Source: JASHPR01 sp963739645 | Lineage (GTDB): Bacteria > Actinomycetota > Actinomycetes > Streptosporangiales > Streptosporangiaceae | Assembly: GCA_963739645.1 (NCBI GenBank) | Contig: CAVUBM010000047.1 | Location: 117,993-181,992 of the forward strand | Length of the DNA stretch: 64,000 nucleotides | Reading direction: 5' to 3' | Translations under genes and position numbers: made by a program | Shown: positions 8,802-17,895 of the stretch, one piece after another | How positions within the stretch are numbered: position 1 is the stretch's first letter | How the letters are laid out: each line of letters opens with the position of its first letter | Notes under the pieces: model-generated | Seen by the model: the letters and a program-made list of their open reading frames with translations, nothing else | Databases searched by the model: none | What the model was told of the DNA's origin: nothing

Positions 8802-11800
8802 ATGCTCGACAGCGAGCTTGACGACAGGGAACCAGACCACGCGGGGCCGGCCGATGCCGGCCGCTCCGATGCGGTAAGCCGGACGGGGCCCGATGCCTCC
8901 GGCACCGGGGATTCCGATGGCCCCGGGGACGAGTCAGGGGGCCAGGACCGCAAGGTGGTGCGGCGTGGGCGCCGGGCGGTGACCCGGCCCGCGGGGCCGC
9001 CCGCGCACGACGCGCCGGCCCGGCGGACCAGGCCCGGAGGGCAGCGCGGACGGCCCGGCGGCCAGCGAGCCGCCACCGCCCGCAGCGGTTCCGTATGCCG
9101 CGGCGCCGACCGTGGCCGACGCCCCGGCCGCGCCGGTTGCGGCACCGGATTTCACCGCCTCGCCTCAGTGGTCCCACGGGTCACAGGACACGGCCGAGGG
9201 GGCGCCGGCCCAGGCGGCCCCGTTCCAGCCGCCGCTGGTGATCTTCCAGCCGCCGGAGATCGCAGCGGGCGGCGCGCGCAGGCCCGCCGGCGCACCTTCC
9301 GATGAGGCGGACGAGGCCCCAGCCCCGGCCCCGGCCGAGCAGGACGGCGACGGCGACGCGGGCGCCGGCGGCCCGCGGCGCAGGCGCCGCGGCGGGGCCG
9401 CGGCAAGGGCCGCGGGGCCGACGATGAGACGGCCGAGGGCGCGGAGGTCAGCGGCCAGCGGCGACGACGCAGGCAAGTCCGGCCGGGGCGCAGCGGATGG
9501 CGCCATGGCCGACGAATCGCGGCGAGCGGCACGGCCGGCGCGGAGCGACGGCCGAGGAGGACGCCGACGCGGAGGGACGAGTCGGCGGTGACCCCGGCCC
9601 GGCGCCGCAGGCGCAGGCGGCGCAGCGGGTCGGCGGCCGACACCGACCTGCCGTCCTCCGATGACCCGCCGAACACCGTGGTGCACGTCCGCGCGCCCCG
9701 CACCGCAGCGGCCGACGGCGGCGGTGACGTCAGGTCGAGTCAAGGGCTCGGATCCACCGGCTCGAGGCCAAGCGGCAGCGCCGCCGCGAGGGCCGTGAAT
9801 CCGGCCGCCGCAGACCGCCGATCATCACCGAGTCCGAGTTCCTGGCCCGCCGCGAGGCGGTGGAGCGGGTCATGGTGGTGCGCCAGCACGCGGTGACCGG
9901 ACCCAGATCGCGGTGCTGGAGGACGGCGTCCTGGTCGAGCACTACGTGGACAAGGCCAGCCACCAGTCCTACGTCGGCAACGTCTACCTCGGCAAGGTGC
10001 AGAACGTGCTGCCGTCGATGGAGGCCGCGTTCGTCGACATCGGCAAGGGCCGCAACGCGGTCCTGTACGCCGGCGAGGTCAACTTCGACGCCAGCGGCCT
10101 GGAGGGCGAGTCCAAGCGGATCGAGTCGGCGCTCAAGTCCGGCCAGTCGATCCTGGTGCAGGCCACCAAGGACCCGATCGGGCACAAGGGCGCCCGGCTG
10201 ACCAGCCAGATCAGCCTGCCCGGCCGGTACCTGGTCTACGTGCCCGGCGCGATCGATGACCGGCATCAGCCGCAAGCTGCCCGACACCGAGCGGACCCGG
10301 CTCAAGCAGATCCTGAAGCAGGTCGATGCCGGAGAGCGCGGGCGTCATCGTCCGGACCGCGGCCGAGGGCGCGACGGAGGAGGAGCTCGCGCACGACGTC
10401 ACCCGGCTGGCCGCGCAGTGGGAGGCGATCGAGCGCAAGGCCAAGTCGGCGACCGCGCCCGAGCTGCTGTACAGCGAGCCCGACCTGACCATCAGGGTGG
10501 TCAGGGACATTTTCAACGAGGACTTCACCAAGCTCGTCATCGCCAGCGACGGCGAGTGGGACATGGTCGACGAGTACGTCCGCTACGTGGCGCCCGAATC
10601 TCGCCGACCGGCTGGAGCGCTGGACCGACGACCAGGACGTGTTCGCCGCGTACCGGATCGACGAGCAGATCGCCAAGGCGCTCGAGCGCAAGGTGTGGCT
10701 GCCGAGCGGCGGCTCGCTGGTGATCGACACGACCGAGGCGATGACGGTCATCGACGTCAACACCGGGAAGTTCACCGGCCAGGGCGGCAACCTGGAGCAG
10801 ACCGTGACCAGGAACAACCTGGAGGCCGCCGAGGAGATCGTCCGGCAGCTGCGGGTGCGGGACGTCGGCGGCATCATCGTGATCGACTTCATCGACATGG
10901 TGCTGGAGAGCAACCGTGACCTGGTGCTGCGGCGGCTGCTCGAGTGCCTGGCCCGGGACCGGACCAAGCATCAGGTGGCCGAGGTCACCTCGCTCGGGCT
11001 GGTGCAGATGACCAGGAAGCGGGTCGGGTCCGGCCTGCTCGAGGCGTTCTCGGTGCCGTGCGAGTACTGCAACGGGCGTGGCGTGATCGTGTCGCTCGAG
11101 CCGGTCGACCACGCGCCGCCCGCCCACAGCCACGGCCGCGACGGCGGCCGGGACAGCGGGGGCCGGGACGGCGGCGGCCAGGACGGCGGCGGCCGGAACG
11201 CGGTCCCGCGGCGGCTCGGGCAAGGGCGGCTCGGGCAAAGGGCCGCGACGGGTCCGGGACGGCCAAGGACAGCGAGAACGGCACGCCCACGGAGAAGACT
11301 GCGAAGCCGTCGGACGCGGGCGACGGCAAGGGATCCCGCCGCGGCCATCGGGTGGCCGCCGCAGGCGCCGGGGATCTGACTCGCCCGCTGCTCAGGCCGA
11401 CAGCTCCCGCCGACCAGGCCGGTGCACCTGCTCCTGAGGCTGACGCCACCGCCGCTCAGGCTGACGGGCCCGACGCAGGCCGACGCGCCCGCCGCTCAGG
11501 CTGACGCCCCCGTCACGCAGGCCGATCGCGCCCGCTAGCAGGCTGAGTCCAGCGCGGCGACGGCCGCGGCCCGCAGACGGGGCGTCCGAGGCCAGCAGGC
11601 CGACGGACCAGCCCCGGCGTACGGCTCACCGGACTAGCCGATGTGCCTGCCGACGCGGCCAACGGCCCGGACCCAGCTAACGCACCGGCGGCCCAGTCCA
11701 ACGGCGGCAGGCCAGGCCGGTTCCGCGGCGGTGGACCCACGGCCGGAGCAGCCGGCCGGGTCCGGTCAGCGCGGTACGGATGCCGGGCAGGAGGAGGCTC

Positions 11801-11817
11801 AGGCAGCGGCGAGCTGA
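8802..11817 (+). CDS. rne: Ribonuclease E/G (frameshifted)
   Basis: This is the endoribonuclease for mRNA decay and rRNA processing. The first roughly 300 residues are a disordered, Arg/Pro/Ala-rich extension starting MLDSELDDRE, which includes FQPPLVIFQPPE and is typical of actinobacterial RNase E/G. The catalytic part starts near 9850 (ITESEFLARREAVERVMVV), then YVGNVYLGKVQNVLPSMEAA (S1 domain) and IDTTEAMTVIDVNTGKFTG (catalytic carboxylates). The zinc-link motif CEYCNGRG is near 11065. The tail is low-complexity with repeated QAD/AQAD. At least six frame changes are needed (near 9110, 9590, 9750, 9890, 10250, 10320 and 10600, and several in the tail). The end at TGA 11817 (GQEEAQAAAS) is inferred; the repaired length is about 1,000 residues. 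The order rne-rplU-rpmA-obgE is conserved in actinobacteria. Confidence 0.9.
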
Positions 11818-11977
11818 GACCCGCTTCGTCTGATATTCTTTGTAGTCGGCGCGTCGGACGAGCCGGCGGCAGCACGCCTTCATGGGCGGTGCGCAACGCA
11901 GGCGGGCCCGTTCGCATCGATGTCGGACAGTGCCGCGGATCTCGCGGCGGGCCCGCACAAGGAAGAGAGAGTTCTCG

Positions 11978-12420
11978 GTGTACGCGATCGTGCGCTGCGG
12001 CGGCAGGCAGGAGAAGGCATCGGTCGACGACGTCCTGACCGTGGACAAGCTCGCCGGCGAGGTCGGCTCCAGCGTGACGCTGCCCGCCGTGCTCGTGGTA
12101 GACGACGGCGAGGTGATCAGCGACCCGGCGAAGCTCGGCGGCTACGAGGTCACCGCCGAGATCGTCGGCGCGGCCGCCGGCCCCAAGATCAACATGATCC
12201 ACTACAAGAACAAGACCGGCTACCGGCGCCGGCTGGGCCATCGGCAGAAGTACACGCAGGTGAAGATCACCGGTATCTGGACGGCACGGCGAAGGCCAAG
12301 GCCAGACGGCGAAGGCGAGCGCAGGCAAGGCCGAGACCGCCAAGGCGGGCACCGGCCGGTCCAGCACGGCCAAGGCGAGCGCGCGGCAAGACCAGCGCCA
12401 CCTCGAGGAAGAAGGACTGA
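11978..12420 (+). CDS. rplU: 50S ribosomal protein L21 with Lys/Ala-rich tail (frameshifted)
   Basis: GTG 11978 opens the L21 sequence YAIVRCGGRQEKASVDDVL, continuing to KINMIHYKNKTGYRRRLGHR and QKYTQVKITGI, the signature of this 23S rRNA-binding protein, over about 102 residues. After KITGI the frame appears to shift twice (near 12290 and 12385). Repaired, it gives a roughly 45-residue tail with TAKA/SAGK repeats ending SATSRKKD at TGA 12420. GGAAGAGAG lies before the start. It is followed after one base by rpmA, so the two are translationally linked. Confidence 0.9.
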
Positions 12421-12421
12421 G

Positions 12422-12694
12422 ATGGCACACAAGAAGGGCGCGTCGTCCAGCCGGAACGGCCGCGACTCCAACGCCCAGCGCCTCGGCGTCAAGCGCTTCG
12501 GCGGCCAGCTGGTCGGCGCGGGCGAGATCATCGTGCGGCAGCACGGCACGCACTTCCACCCCGGGCCTGGCGTCGGCCGCGGCGGCGACGACACCCTGTT
12601 CGCGCTGGTGAGCGGGAAGGTGGAGTTCGGCACCCGGCGCGGACGCCGGGCCGTGAGCGTGATCCCGGTGAGAGCTCCAGCGGAGGTCAGCTAG
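12422..12694 (+). CDS. rpmA: 50S ribosomal protein L27
   Basis: An intact 90-residue protein beginning MAHKKGASSSRNGRDSNAQ and containing GVKRFGGQLVGAGEIIVRQ and GTHFHPGPGVGRGGDDTLFA. This is full-length L27, a large-subunit protein whose N-terminus reaches the peptidyl-transferase centre. The mature-type N-terminus has no cleaved extension of the Firmicutes kind. The start ATG 12422 is one base after the L21 stop. It lies in the rne-rplU-rpmA-obgE block. Unlike its neighbours it shows no frame break. Confidence 0.97.
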   Translation: MAHKKGASSSRNGRDSNAQRLGVKRFGGQLVGAGEIIVRQHGTHFHPGPGVGRGGDDTLFALVSGKVEFGTRRGRRAVSVIPVRAPAEVS

Positions 12695-12734
12695 CCCGTC
12701 TCCTTGATGGAGCGGGTGGTAGCGGGGCGCAGGA

Positions 12735-14100
12735 GTGGCTGAATTCGCTGACCAGGCTGAGCTGCGCGTGCACGCGGGCGACGGCGGGCACGGCTGCGCC
12801 TCGATCCGCCGGGAGAAGTTCAAGCCGCTCGGCGGGCCCGACGGCGGCAACGGTGGCCGCGGCGGCGACGTGATCGCTGAGGTCGATCCGAGACGCGTCC
12901 ACGCTGCTCGACTTCCACCGGCGGCCGCTCCGCAAGGCAGGAAACGGCAAGCCCGGGCAGGGTTCCAACCGCAGCGGGGCCGACGGCGCCGACCTGGTGC
13001 TGCGGGTGCCGGACGGGACCGTGGTCAAGACCGCGGACGGCGAGGTGCTCGCCGACCTGATCGGCGCCGGGACCAAGTTCGTGGCCGCCCAGGGAGGCCG
13101 CGGCGGCCTGGGCAACGCCGCGCTCGCGTCCAAGCGCGCAAGGCACCAGGATTCGCGCTGCGGGGCGAGCCCGGGACCGACCGGCAGCTGGTCCTGGAGC
13201 TGAAGACCGTCGCCGACGCCGGGCTGGTGGGGTTCCCGAACGCGGGCAAGTCGTCGCTGATCGCCGCCATGTCGGCCGCCCGGCCCAAGATCGCGAATTA
13301 CCCGTTCACCACGCTGACCCCGCACCTCGGCGTGGTCGAGGCTGGCGACACCCAGTTCGTGGTGGCCGATGTGCCCGGGCTGATTCCCGGGGCCAGCCGC
13401 GGCAAGGGCCTCGGCCTTGACTTCCTCCGGCACGTGGAGCGCTGCGACGTGCTCGTGCACGTGCTCGACTGCGCCACGGACGAACCGGGCCGCGACCCCG
13501 TCACCGACCTGGACGTGATCGAGGACGAGCTGGCCGCCTACGCGGCAGCTACCGGTGCCGACCTGCGGGACCGGCCCCGGATCGTCGCGCTGAACAAGGT
13601 CGACGTGCCGGCGGCGCGCGAGGCCGCCACCCGGGCCGCGCCCGAGCTGGCCGCCCGCGGCCTGACCGTCTGCCAGGTGTCCGCCGCGACCCGCGAGGGT
13701 CTGCGCGAGCTCGCGTTCGCCATGGCCTCGGTGGTCGCGTCAGCCCGGGCCGCGCGGCCCGCTGGCCGAGCCCACCCGCCTGGTGATCCGCCCCGAGCCC
13801 GTGGCCGGGCCGGACTTCGAGATAGTGAAGTCCGGGGACAACACGTTCTTCATCCGCGGGGAGAAGCCGCGCCGGTGGATCCTGCAGACCGACTTCAGCA
13901 ACGACGAGGCGGTCGGGTACCTGGCGGACCGGCTGGCCCGGCTCGGCGTCGAGGAAGCCCTGGCCGAGGCGGGCGCGCTCCCCGGCGCCGAGGTGCTGAT
14001 CGGCGAGGACGACAACGCGGTCGTGTTCGACTGGGCCCCGAACCTGCCCGCCGGGGACGGCTTCGGCCCTCGCGGCAGCGACCCTCGCCTCTCCCGCTAA
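12735..14100 (+). CDS. obgE: GTPase Obg/CgtA (frameshifted)
   Basis: This is the ribosome-associated GTPase of 50S assembly and the stringent response. The glycine-rich Obg fold is visible (FKPLGGPDGGNGGRGGDV; QGGRGGLGNAALAS). The G domain has GFPNAGKSS (G1), DVPGLIPGAS (G3) and NKVD (G4). The C-terminal OCT domain, found in actinobacterial Obg, runs from about 13790 (VIRPEPVAGPDFEI) to EDNAVVFDWAP. The frame breaks near 12885, 13140 (a missing base before AAGGCACC restores RKAPGFAL) and 13755. GTG 12735 gives MAEFADQAEL, matching the family start. It is followed by a hairpin terminator. proB and proA, often found next, are absent. Confidence 0.93.
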
Positions 14101-14167
14101 CGCCACCTGCGCCCCCGCACCTCCTCGAGCCGGCGGTTGCGTGGTGGGCGCGGCCCCGGGCGTTAAA

Positions 14168-14196
14168 AAACCGCGCTAAAATCTATAGCGCGGTTT
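14168..14196. terminator. Hairpin terminator after obgE
   Basis: A perfect 11-bp stem, AAACCGCGCTA pairing with TAGCGCGGTTT, encloses a 7-base loop AAATCTA. It is preceded by an A tract and ends in TTT, so it can act on either strand. It closes the rne-obgE block 67 bp after the obgE stop. Confidence 0.8.
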
Positions 14197-14256
14197 CTTG
14201 CGGGCTAGTTATATCTAATTAATTAGCAGCCGCATTTTACCGGAAAGGGAGCATGT
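14197..14256 (+). promoter_or_regulatory. AT-rich leader with 12-bp palindrome before the HelD-like gene
   Basis: This 60-bp stretch is strikingly AT-rich for the window. It holds the perfect palindrome CTAATTAATTAG at 14215-14226 and a ribosome site AAAGGGA at 14244-14250 placed 6 bp before the TTG start of the helicase gene. It is probably the promoter/operator of that gene. The antibiotic-responsive inverted repeat reported upstream of some actinobacterial helR genes was not clearly recognised. Confidence 0.5.
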
Positions 14257-16555
14257 TTGTCAAACGATGAAATCGGGGGCGAGCAGGAATACGTCTCCGT
14301 GCTCTACGACCGGCTCGACGACCTGAGGGACCGTGCCTCCACCCGGCTGGCGCAGGTGCTGCGGCAATCGGGGGGAACGCATCAGGCCCGGTCGGAGCGG
14401 GAAGCGTTCAGCGTCATGTACGGCCAGCAGCTCTCCCAGCTCGATGCGGCGGAGAACGGGCTGTGCTTCGGCAGGCTCGATTTCCATCATGGCGAACGCC
14501 GTTATATCGGCCGGATCGGAATTCACGCCGACTCAGGCGATTACGAGCAGCTGCTCATGGACTGGCGCGCCTCGGCGGCGCGGCCGTTCTATCTGGCCAC
14601 CGCGGCCAGCCCCACCGACGTCTCGCGGCGACGTCACATCAAGACGCGCGGCCGGACGGTGGTGGGCGTCGACGACGAGGTCCTGGACCTGGCCGTGGCC
14701 GACCCGTCCAAGCACGAGGGACTGACCGGCGAGTCGGCGTTGCTGGCCGCGCTGAACGCGAGCCGGACCGGGCAGATGCGGGACATCGTCGAGACGATCC
14801 AGGCCGAGCAGGACTGGATCATCCGCTCCGACCTGGCCGGGGTGCTCGTGGTGCAGGGCGGACCCGGCACCGGCAAGACCGCCGTGGCCCTGCACCGGGC
14901 CGCGTACCTGCTGTACACCTACCGCAACCAGCTGCTGAAGCGCGGCGTGCTGGTCGTCGGCCCGAACGCAACCTTCCTGCGCTACATCGGCCAGGTGCTG
15001 CCGTCGCTCGGCGAGACCAGCGTGCTGCTGTCCACGGTCGCCGATCTCTACCCCGGCATCAGCGCCAGCGGCAGCGAGCCGGCCAGGGTGGCCGCGATCA
15101 AGGGCAAGCAGGTCATGGCGAACGTCGTGGCCGCGGCGGTGCGGGACCGGCAGCGGGTGCCGGGCAGTCCCGTGGAGATCGTGGTCGACCGCGAGACGCT
15201 GCGCCTCACCCCGGCGCCTGCACCAAGGCCAGGGAGCGGGCCCGGCGGTCGCGCCGGCCGCACAACGAGGCGCGGCGGGTCTTCGCCCGCGAGGTCATCG
15301 ACGCGCTCACCCAGCAGCTCGCGGCCAGGCTCGGCGCGAACGTGCTCGGCGAGGACAACCTGCTCAGCCAGGCGGACCTGGACGACATGCGGCAGGAGCT
15401 GCGCTCCGACCCCGAGGTGCGGGCCCTCGTCGCTGAGCTGTGGCCCGTCCTCACCCCGCAGCAGCTCCTGGCCGACCTGTTCTCCTCCCCCGACCGGCTG
15501 GCCGCCACGGGGCGCAAGCTCACCGCGGCGGAGCGCGCAGCTGCTGCTGCGTGACCCGGACAGCGCCTGGACCCCCGCCGACGTGCCGCTGCTGGACGAG
15601 GCGGCCGAGTTGCTCGGCGAGGACACCCGGGCGGTACGGGCGGCGGCCGAACGGCGGCGGCGCGCAAGAGGTCGCCTACGCCCACGGCGTGCTGGACATC
15701 ATCGCCCGCGACGAGGGCGACGACCCCGAGATCCTGATGGGCTCCGACCTGCTGGACGCCGGCGGGCTGGCCACGAGGCACGAGGAGGACGCCAGCCTGA
15801 CCGCGGCCGAGCGGGCCGCGGGCGACCGGACGTGGGCGTTCGGGCACGTCATCGTCGACGAGGCGCAGGAGCTCTCGGAGATGGCGTGGCGGATGCTGAT
15901 GCGGCGCTGCCCCGGCCGGTCGATGACGATCGTCGGCGACATCGCGCAGACCGGTGACCTGGCCGGGGCCTCATCCTGGAGCGAGGTGCTTGACCGCTAC
16001 CAGGGCGACAGGTGGCGGCTGACCGGGCTCACCATCAACTACCGGACGCCCGCCGAGATCATGGCCGTCGCGGCCGACGTGCTGGCCGCGATCGACCCCG
16101 TGCTCGAACTGCCGCGCTCGGTACGCGAGACCGGCGCCATGCCGTGGCGGCTCCAGGTGGCACCGGGCGCGCTGGCCGCCAGCCTGGCCGACGCCACGCA
16201 GCAGACCGCGAACGGACTCGGGGACGGCCGCCTGGCGGTGATCGTGCCCGCCGCGCGCCAGCGCGAGCTGGCCGAGGCGATCAGCACGGCCGTGCCCGAC
16301 GTGGCCGTCGGGGAGCAGCCGGAGCTCGAGCGTCCCGTGGTGGTGCTCACGGTCGCGCAGGCCAAGGGGCTGGAGTTCGACTCGGTGCTGATCGCTGACC
16401 CGGCCGGGATCCTGGCCGAGTCACCGCGCGGGCTCAGCGACCTCTATGTCGCGCTGACCCGGGCCACGCAGCGGCTCGGCGTCGTGCACGCGGGCGACAT
16501 CCCGCCGGTCCTGGCCGGCCTCAAGCCAGTCAGCGAGACCGTGGCTGCCCGCTAG
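14257..16555 (+). CDS. HelD/HelR-like RNA polymerase-associated helicase (frameshifted)
   Basis: A superfamily-1 ATPase of the HelD type, about 760 residues when repaired. The N-terminal coiled-coil-like arm begins EQEYVSVLYDRLDDLRDRA, which in HelD proteins enters the RNA polymerase secondary channel (family knowledge). Walker A is QGGPGTGKTAVALHRAAYLL near residue 200, Walker B is VIVDEAQELSEM, and later motifs are GDIAQTGD, INYRTPAEI and the C-terminal YVALTRATQRL. Frame changes occur near 15215, 15540 and 15660. TTG 14257 follows AAAGGGA. HelD proteins recycle stalled polymerase and some actinobacterial ones protect against rifamycins; that specific role is not shown here. Confidence 0.88.
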
Positions 16556-16658
16556 CGGCTCCACCGTCCGGCTGGCGGCGGGCACGGCGTCTGGCTCGTG
16601 GGCACCAGGCCGGTAGGGTAAGAGTCCACTTCAAGCGGGGGGTCGTCCGGAGCTGCCC

Positions 16659-17432
16659 GTGATGCCTGTCTCACCCGCCGAGGCGCGGAAGCGGTTCCGG
16701 GCCGGGCTGCGGACGACGACCGCGTTCTGGGCGCCCGGCTACGCCCAGGCGAACCTGGTCGTGGTGCCGCGCGAGGCCGCCTTCGACTTCATGCTGTTCG
16801 CACAGCGCAACCAGCAGGCCTGCCCGCTCCTCGACGTCACCGAGCCTGGCAGCACGGCCACCACGCTGGCGCCGGGCGCCGACCTGCGGCGTGACCTGCC
16901 GGCCTACCGCATCTGGGAGCACGGCGAGTGCGTGACCGAGGCCCGGGATGTCATCGGATGCTGGAGCGATGACCTGGTCGCGTTCCTGCTCGGCTGCAGC
17001 TTCACGTTCGAGCGGGCGCTCACCGCGGCGGGCGTGCCGGTCCGCCACGTCGAGCAGAGCTGCAACGTTCCCATGTTCGTCACCAGCATCCAGTGCCGGC
17101 CGGGCGGGCGGTTCAGCGGTCCCCTGGTGGTGTCGATGCGGCCGATCCCCGCGGACCGGGTCGCGACCGCGGTTCAGGTGACCGCGCGCTATCCCGCGGT
17201 CCACGGCGCGCCGGTGCACATCGGCAACCCGGAGGCGCTCGGGATCGCGGACCTGGCCAAGCCGGACTTCGGGGACCCGGTGACGTGCGCGGACGGCGAC
17301 GTGCCGGTGTTCTGGGCCTGCGGGGTCACGCCGCAGATGGCGCTGGCCTATGCGCGGCTGCCCTTCGCGATTACCCATGCGCCGGGGCATATGTTCATTA
17401 CCGACGTGCCGGACGAGAAGTACGCGATCTGA
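16659..17432 (+). CDS. DUF1445 putative hydro-lyase / D-glutamate cyclase family protein
   Basis: An intact 257-residue soluble protein of the YcsI/DUF1445 family. Recognisable motifs are the N-terminal GYAQANLVVVPREAAFDF, the central CSFTFERAL with VEQSCNVPMF, and the C-terminal FWACGVTPQMAL and THAPGHMFITD. Family length is about 260 residues, so it is full length. Members are annotated as hydro-lyases and one relative is D-glutamate cyclase; the substrate here is unknown. It starts at GTG 16659 about 100 bp after the HelD-like gene and converges on the noncoding RNA and protease beyond. No partner genes for a pathway are visible. Confidence 0.85.
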   Translation: MMPVSPAEARKRFRAGLRTTTAFWAPGYAQANLVVVPREAAFDFMLFAQRNQQACPLLDVTEPGSTATTLAPGADLRRDLPAYRIWEHGECVTEARDVIGCWSDDLVAFLLGCSFTFERALTAAGVPVRHVEQSCNVPMFVTSIQCRPGGRFSGPLVVSMRPIPADRVATAVQVTARYPAVHGAPVHIGNPEALGIADLAKPDFGDPVTCADGDVPVFWACGVTPQMALAYARLPFAITHAPGHMFITDVPDEKYAI

Positions 17433-17496
17433 GCCGGGCGGCCAAAACACGCGGGATCAGGCAATTCGATGCTGGCGGCTTACGTCATAGCAGGTC

Positions 17497-17695
17497 ACAA
17501 TAAGACGAGGCCCCTCCATGTATGAGATGCAGGGGCCTCGCCCAGCTCAGCCGCACTCGGCGTCCGATTGCTCGGTCGCCTCGTGCTGCCTCACCGGCCA
17601 CCGCCATCGGATACCCGCCCGAAGCGCCGGTTTCCCGGCCCTTCAGCCGTCTCCCGGAGTTGCCCCCTGGAGCGGTACCCGTCTTAAGTGGTGAG
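17497..17695 (-). ncRNA. Candidate structured noncoding RNA with intrinsic terminator
   Basis: The minus strand of this protein-free gap has the layout of an independent small RNA. A weak promoter, TTGTGC at 17729-17724 and TGTAGA at 17707-17702, precedes a start near 17695. Inside are a 5-bp GCCGG/CCGGC stem with a GAAA loop (17639-17626) and a long hairpin at 17586-17553. That hairpin consists of GCAC, a tandem GA/GA internal loop, GGCG, an A/A mismatch, CCGA and a GCAA loop, fully symmetrical. It ends with a 10-bp stem CGAGGCCCCT/AGGGGCCTCG (17540-17506) followed by TCTTATTGT. GNRA loops and tandem G-A pairs are typical of folded RNA. No known family was recognised. Confidence 0.55.
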
Positions 17696-17762
17696 TGAAT
17701 TTCTACAGCCCAGGACCGAGCCCGCACAAGAGGTTTCCGGCAGCATTTTCAAGATTCTTTAG

Positions 17763-17837
17763 GCGTCCACAGGACACCCGCAGTTATCCCCCGCGGTGAA
17801 CAGTATTTCCACCGGGCCGTCCACAGTTTTATCCACA
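17763..17837. repeat. Cluster of DnaA-box-like 9-mers
   Basis: Within 75 bp of a convergent intergenic region lie TTATCCACA (17829-17837, the classic DnaA box), CGTCCACAG at 17764-17772 and 17818-17826, GTTATCCCC at 17783-17791 and a looser TTTCCACC at 17805-17812. All are on the same strand. Such AT-containing 9-mers should be rare at this GC content. No dnaA or dnaN gene is present, so this is not recognisable as the chromosome origin; a DnaA-binding accessory site is possible. Confidence 0.4.
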
Positions 17838-17895
17838 GCCTGTCGATCTCGGGCCACGCCAGGACTGAGTCGGTGCCGCGGGGCGACCCGGGCGG

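Noticed and set aside
11430..11640. Repeated CTCAGGCTGACG-like units considered as a tandem DNA repeat
   Set aside because: They are best read as low-complexity QAD/AQAD codons in the RNase E/G tail, with imperfect spacing and frame errors.
17485..17727. 80-residue minus-strand ORF (IHSPLKTGTAPGGNSGRR...)
   Set aside because: It overlaps the structured RNA candidate. Its codons are explained better by base-paired stems and a terminator than by a protein, and there is no ribosome site or known domain.
17763..17837. Chromosomal replication origin
   Set aside because: Box-like 9-mers are present, but dnaA, dnaN, rnpA/rpmH and an AT-rich unwinding region are all missing, so only an accessory DnaA-binding site is suggested.
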